Made by a program: the position numbers and the translations under genes. A model generated the notes under the pieces. The model saw nothing but the letters and a program-made list of their open reading frames with translations, was not told the DNA's origin and made no database searches. Shown in pieces: positions 61,744 through 64,000 of a stretch of DNA of 64,000 nucleotides (its first letter is position 1; the number at the start of each line of letters is the position of its first letter). The stretch comes from CBDAQV01 sp965199335 (GTDB taxonomy: Bacteria > Pseudomonadota > Alphaproteobacteria > CALMVH01). The stretch covers positions 682,001 through 746,000 of the forward strand of contig CBDAQZ010000003.1 of NCBI GenBank assembly GCA_965199335.1, given 5' to 3'.

Positions 61744-63482
61744 ATGTCCCATCTTGCTGAGCTGCGTGCTGAACTATCCCGCCAGTCCCTCGATGGCTTC
61801 ATAATTCCCCATGCGGATGAATACCAGAACGAGATGCTGCCGCCCGCTGGCGAGCGCCTGGCCTGGGTCAGCGGCTTTACCGGCTCGGCAGGCCTGGCGG
61901 TTGTCACCACGACTGAAGCGGCCCTGTTTGCCGATGGCCGCTATACGTTGCAGGCACGCGACCGAAGCGCCGGAGTTTCGCGCAATATCACCTGATTAAC
62001 GCCCCTCCGGAGGCGTGGCTGAGAGAACATATGGCAGGGCAAGGACTGGTTGGCTATGATCCGTGGTTGCATACCCCCAGCCAACTGGAAAAACTGACGG
62101 TGCCGGGGGTGGTCCTGAAACCATTGACCATCTAATCCCATCGATGCGGTCTGGCAGGATCGCCCGGCACGCCCCGGCCGCGCCGATCGTGCCATACGAT
62201 TCCGGCCTATGCCGGCGAAACCTCGCGCGAGAAGCGGCAAAAAATCATGCTGAAACTGCCGAAAGCGAGATCGCAGCGGTGGTCGATCACCGATCCCGGC
62301 CTCGATCGCCTGGCTGCTGAACGTGCGCGGCGGCGACGTGCCGCATACGCCGCTGCCGCTCTCCCGCCTGCTGTTGCGGCAAGGATGGCCGGGTTGAGTG
62401 GTTCGTCGATCCGGCTAAGCTGGGGCAGACCCGGCTGGAGGGATGTGACCGTCGGCCGGAGCTGACTTCGAACTGGCGACAGTCTTTGCCGGGCCTGGCT
62501 GGCCGCGGTGCAGCTTGATCCCGGCTTCCGCCCCGGTGGCCCTGTTTCAGCTGCTGGAGAAAGCCGGGCGCAAAGATCCAGCAAGGCGACTGATCCCTGC
62601 CTGCTATTGAAAGCCTGCAAGAACGACAGCGAGCTGGAGGGCGTGCGGGCGGCGCATCGGCGCGACGGCGCGGCGCTGGCGGGCTTCTTCACCTGGCTTG
62701 CCGGGCAGGACACGACCGAGCTGACCGAACTCGACATCGTCGCCCGGCTGGAAAGCTTCCGCGCGGCCGCCAACCTCTATCGCGGGCCGAGTTTCGAGAC
62801 GATTGCCGGCAGCGGCCCGAATGGCGCTATCGTGCATTACCACCCGGGTCGATGCGGCCAGCAACCGTCCCTTGCCGGAAAATGGCTTTCTGCTGCTCGA
62901 TAGCGGCGGGCAGTATCTCGATGGCACCACCGACATCACCCGGACAATCCCGATCGGCGCCCTAAGCGATGAGCAGCGGCGCATGTTCACGCTGGTGCTG
63001 AAGGGGCATATCGCCATCGCCACCGCCCGGTTTCCAAAAGGCACGACCGGCGCCCAGCTCGACGTGCTGGCGCGGCAGTTCCTGTGGCAGGCCGGCCGAA
63101 ACTACGATCACGGCACCGGCCATGGCGTTGGCTGCTATCTTTCGGTGCACGAAGGGCCGCAGGGACTAAGCGCCCGTGCGACGCAAACTGCGCTTGCAGC
63201 CGGGCATGATCCTGTCCAACGAGCCGGGCTATTATGAAAAAGGCGAATACGGCATCCGGATCGAAAACCTGCTGGTGGTGCGGGAAGGGGCCGACGGCTA
63301 TCTGGAGTTCGAGACCCTGTCATTCGCGCCGATCAGCCGGGAAGCTATCGAGCCGAGTTGCGCTGAGTGAGGCCGAACAACAGTGGCTGAATGCCTATCA
63401 TCGGCAAGTGAGGGAAGCATTGCTGCCACAGGTTGGGCCTGCCGAAGCGGCCTGGCTAAAGGATGTAACCGCACCGCTTTAA
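61744..63482 (+). pseudogene. M24B Xaa-Pro aminopeptidase, heavily frameshifted
   Basis: Starts MSHLAELRAELSRQSLDGFIIPHADEYQNE one base after the prmA stop. The protein would remove N-terminal residues preceding proline. The N-terminal creatinase-like domain is FTGSAGLAVVTTTEAALFADGRYTLQA, then INAPPEAWLREH. The catalytic pita-bread domain follows: CKNDSELEGVRAAHRRDGAALAGFFTWLA, LLDSGGQYLDGTTDITRT (two Asp ligands), HGTGHGVGCYLSVHEGPQGL (His), LSNEPGYYEKGEYGIRIENLLVV (Glu ligands) and a C-terminal segment ending DVTAPL. At least eight frame changes occur, densest at 62100-62600. The metal ligands are all present, so base errors rather than decay are likely. Confidence 0.85.
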
Positions 63483-63570
63483 TTATTCACACTCCCATAA
63501 GGGCTTTTTAACCATCTTTCGGCATCCTAAAAAGGAAGGCAAAGCCGCAGAAAACGGCAGGGAGGGACGG

Positions 63571-63835
63571 ATGGCTAATTTATCGGTTCAATTGCACGAT
63601 TACCGGCTGACAACGGCGGAAATTCTCTACCACATGCCGGATCATCCCAATCTGCTGCAAAGCTTCATCTGGCAGGAATACGATCTGGCGCCGCGATTCC
63701 CTGGCCTGCACAAGTTTCTCGATTTCTGGGCGCATGAGATTCACGGCAAGCTGCATTCGGTTCGCCTCGCCAGCGCAGGGATTGATCACCGATGCCGAGT
63801 TGCGCGTTGTCGATGGCGAGTTCACTTTGCAATAA
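63571..63835 (+). pseudogene. usg: Usg family protein, one frameshift near the 3' end
   Basis: Small alphaproteobacterial protein of unknown function (historically Usg). Conserved LHDYRLTTAEILYHMPDHPNLLQSFIWQEYDLAPRFPGLHKFLDFWAHEIHGKLHSVRLA matches the family closely. GGAGG at 63561-63565 precedes ATG 63571. After HSVRLASA the frame slips near 63770-63776; one base fewer gives GLITDAELRVVDGEFTLQ and a stop at 63833-63835, the normal ending. Expected full length ~87 residues. A terminator follows at once. Confidence 0.85.
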
Positions 63836-63837
63836 AA

Positions 63838-63868
63838 AACCCTCCGCCAGTTACCCGGCGGAGGGTTT
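63838..63868. terminator. Bidirectional terminator between usg and the last gene
   Basis: AAACCCTCCGCC and GGCGGAGGGTTT form a perfect 12-bp stem with a seven-base loop, directly after the usg stop and 15 bases beyond the stop of the leftward gene. A and T runs on the two sides suit both directions. Confidence 0.88.
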
Positions 63869-63883
63869 CATGAAAATCAGGCT

Positions 63884-64000
63884 TTACTTGGTTTCGGTAA
63901 TCCGACCCTTGTAATCGAGCGCAACGCTGACCGACTGGTTCTTCTTGTTGGTCGCCGTACCGCGCCACACACCAGCGTTATCCTTGGCCAGGCCCGCAAC
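63884..64000 (-). CDS. 3' end of an unidentified gene (start outside window)
   Basis: Reading leftward from the window edge, 38 codons end in TAA (63884-63886): VAGLAKDNAGVWRGTATNKKNQ, then SVSVALDYKGRITETK. The W-x-G-x-A and V-x-LDY-x-G-x-I spacing resembles small periplasmic beta-sheet domains such as PepSY-like repeats, but too little is visible to name it. Shared terminator with usg. Confidence 0.6.
   Translation of the reverse strand, partial: VAGLAKDNAGVWRGTATNKKNQSVSVALDYKGRITETK

Overview
The window looks alphaproteobacterial, probably near Rhodospirillales. The support is the 16S-tRNA-Ile(GAU)-tRNA-Ala(UGC)-23S-5S-tRNA-fMet operon, an Usg-family protein, an aroQ-accB-accC block near a DsbA-like protein and an M48/TPR protease, and several genes joined by 4-base start/stop overlaps. 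No finer placement is claimed. Coding DNA is GC-rich, while the longer intergenic stretches are AT-rich.

Layout. 1-9.9 kb: 3' end of gltB, secreted proteins and lipoproteins of unknown function, a RhlE-type DEAD-box helicase, an M23 endopeptidase and a tandem pair of paralogous membrane proteins. 9.99-15.9 kb: a complete rRNA operon with a candidate promoter and a terminal tRNA-fMet whose 5' part is duplicated 87 bp upstream. 15.98-17.74 kb: one open frame in which the first ~189 residues of AccC run directly into an entire dihydroorotase (PyrC). This is either a real rearrangement or an assembly joint near 17,170. 17.7-26.4 kb: accB, aroQ, a YgiC/YgiB-like pair (ATP-grasp amide ligase and DUF1190 lipoprotein) flanked by two related unknown proteins, a DsbA-like protein, a response-regulator receiver protein, an M48 protease and a small EexN-like secreted protein. 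26.4-32.5 kb: an esterase-like protein lacking its serine nucleophile, then a branched-chain amino-acid ABC transporter (livH-M-G-F, livK); livM carries an in-frame repeat element. 32.8-33.7 kb: small unknown genes.

33.75-56.9 kb is a 23-kb alpha-glucan/trehalose region with nine enzyme genes, all on the minus strand. In order of transcription they are OtsA-like, GH13 alpha-glucosidase, OtsA, GH13-GlgE fusion, TreS-maltokinase fusion, GlgB, GlgX, TreZ and MalQ-TreY fusion. Together they cover three routes to trehalose (OtsA, TreS, TreYZ), the GlgE route from maltose-1-phosphate to glucan, branching, debranching and glucan disproportionation. No trehalose-6-phosphate phosphatase, GlgC, GlgA or GlgP is present. 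A small membrane-protein gene with a consensus promoter and an apparently leaderless start lies on the other strand inside the cluster.

57.0-64 kb: a zinc-free MDR oxidoreductase, an isochorismatase-like hydrolase, an HSL-type esterase, rlmE, then prmA, an Xaa-Pro aminopeptidase gene and usg, all three broken by frameshifts, and the 3' end of one more gene. Every lesion I could resolve to a single base (M48, glgE, prmA, usg) is a one-base insertion, and all lie to the right of the accC/pyrC joint. This points to consensus error rather than gene decay, and fits the idea that the two sides of the joint have different assembly histories.
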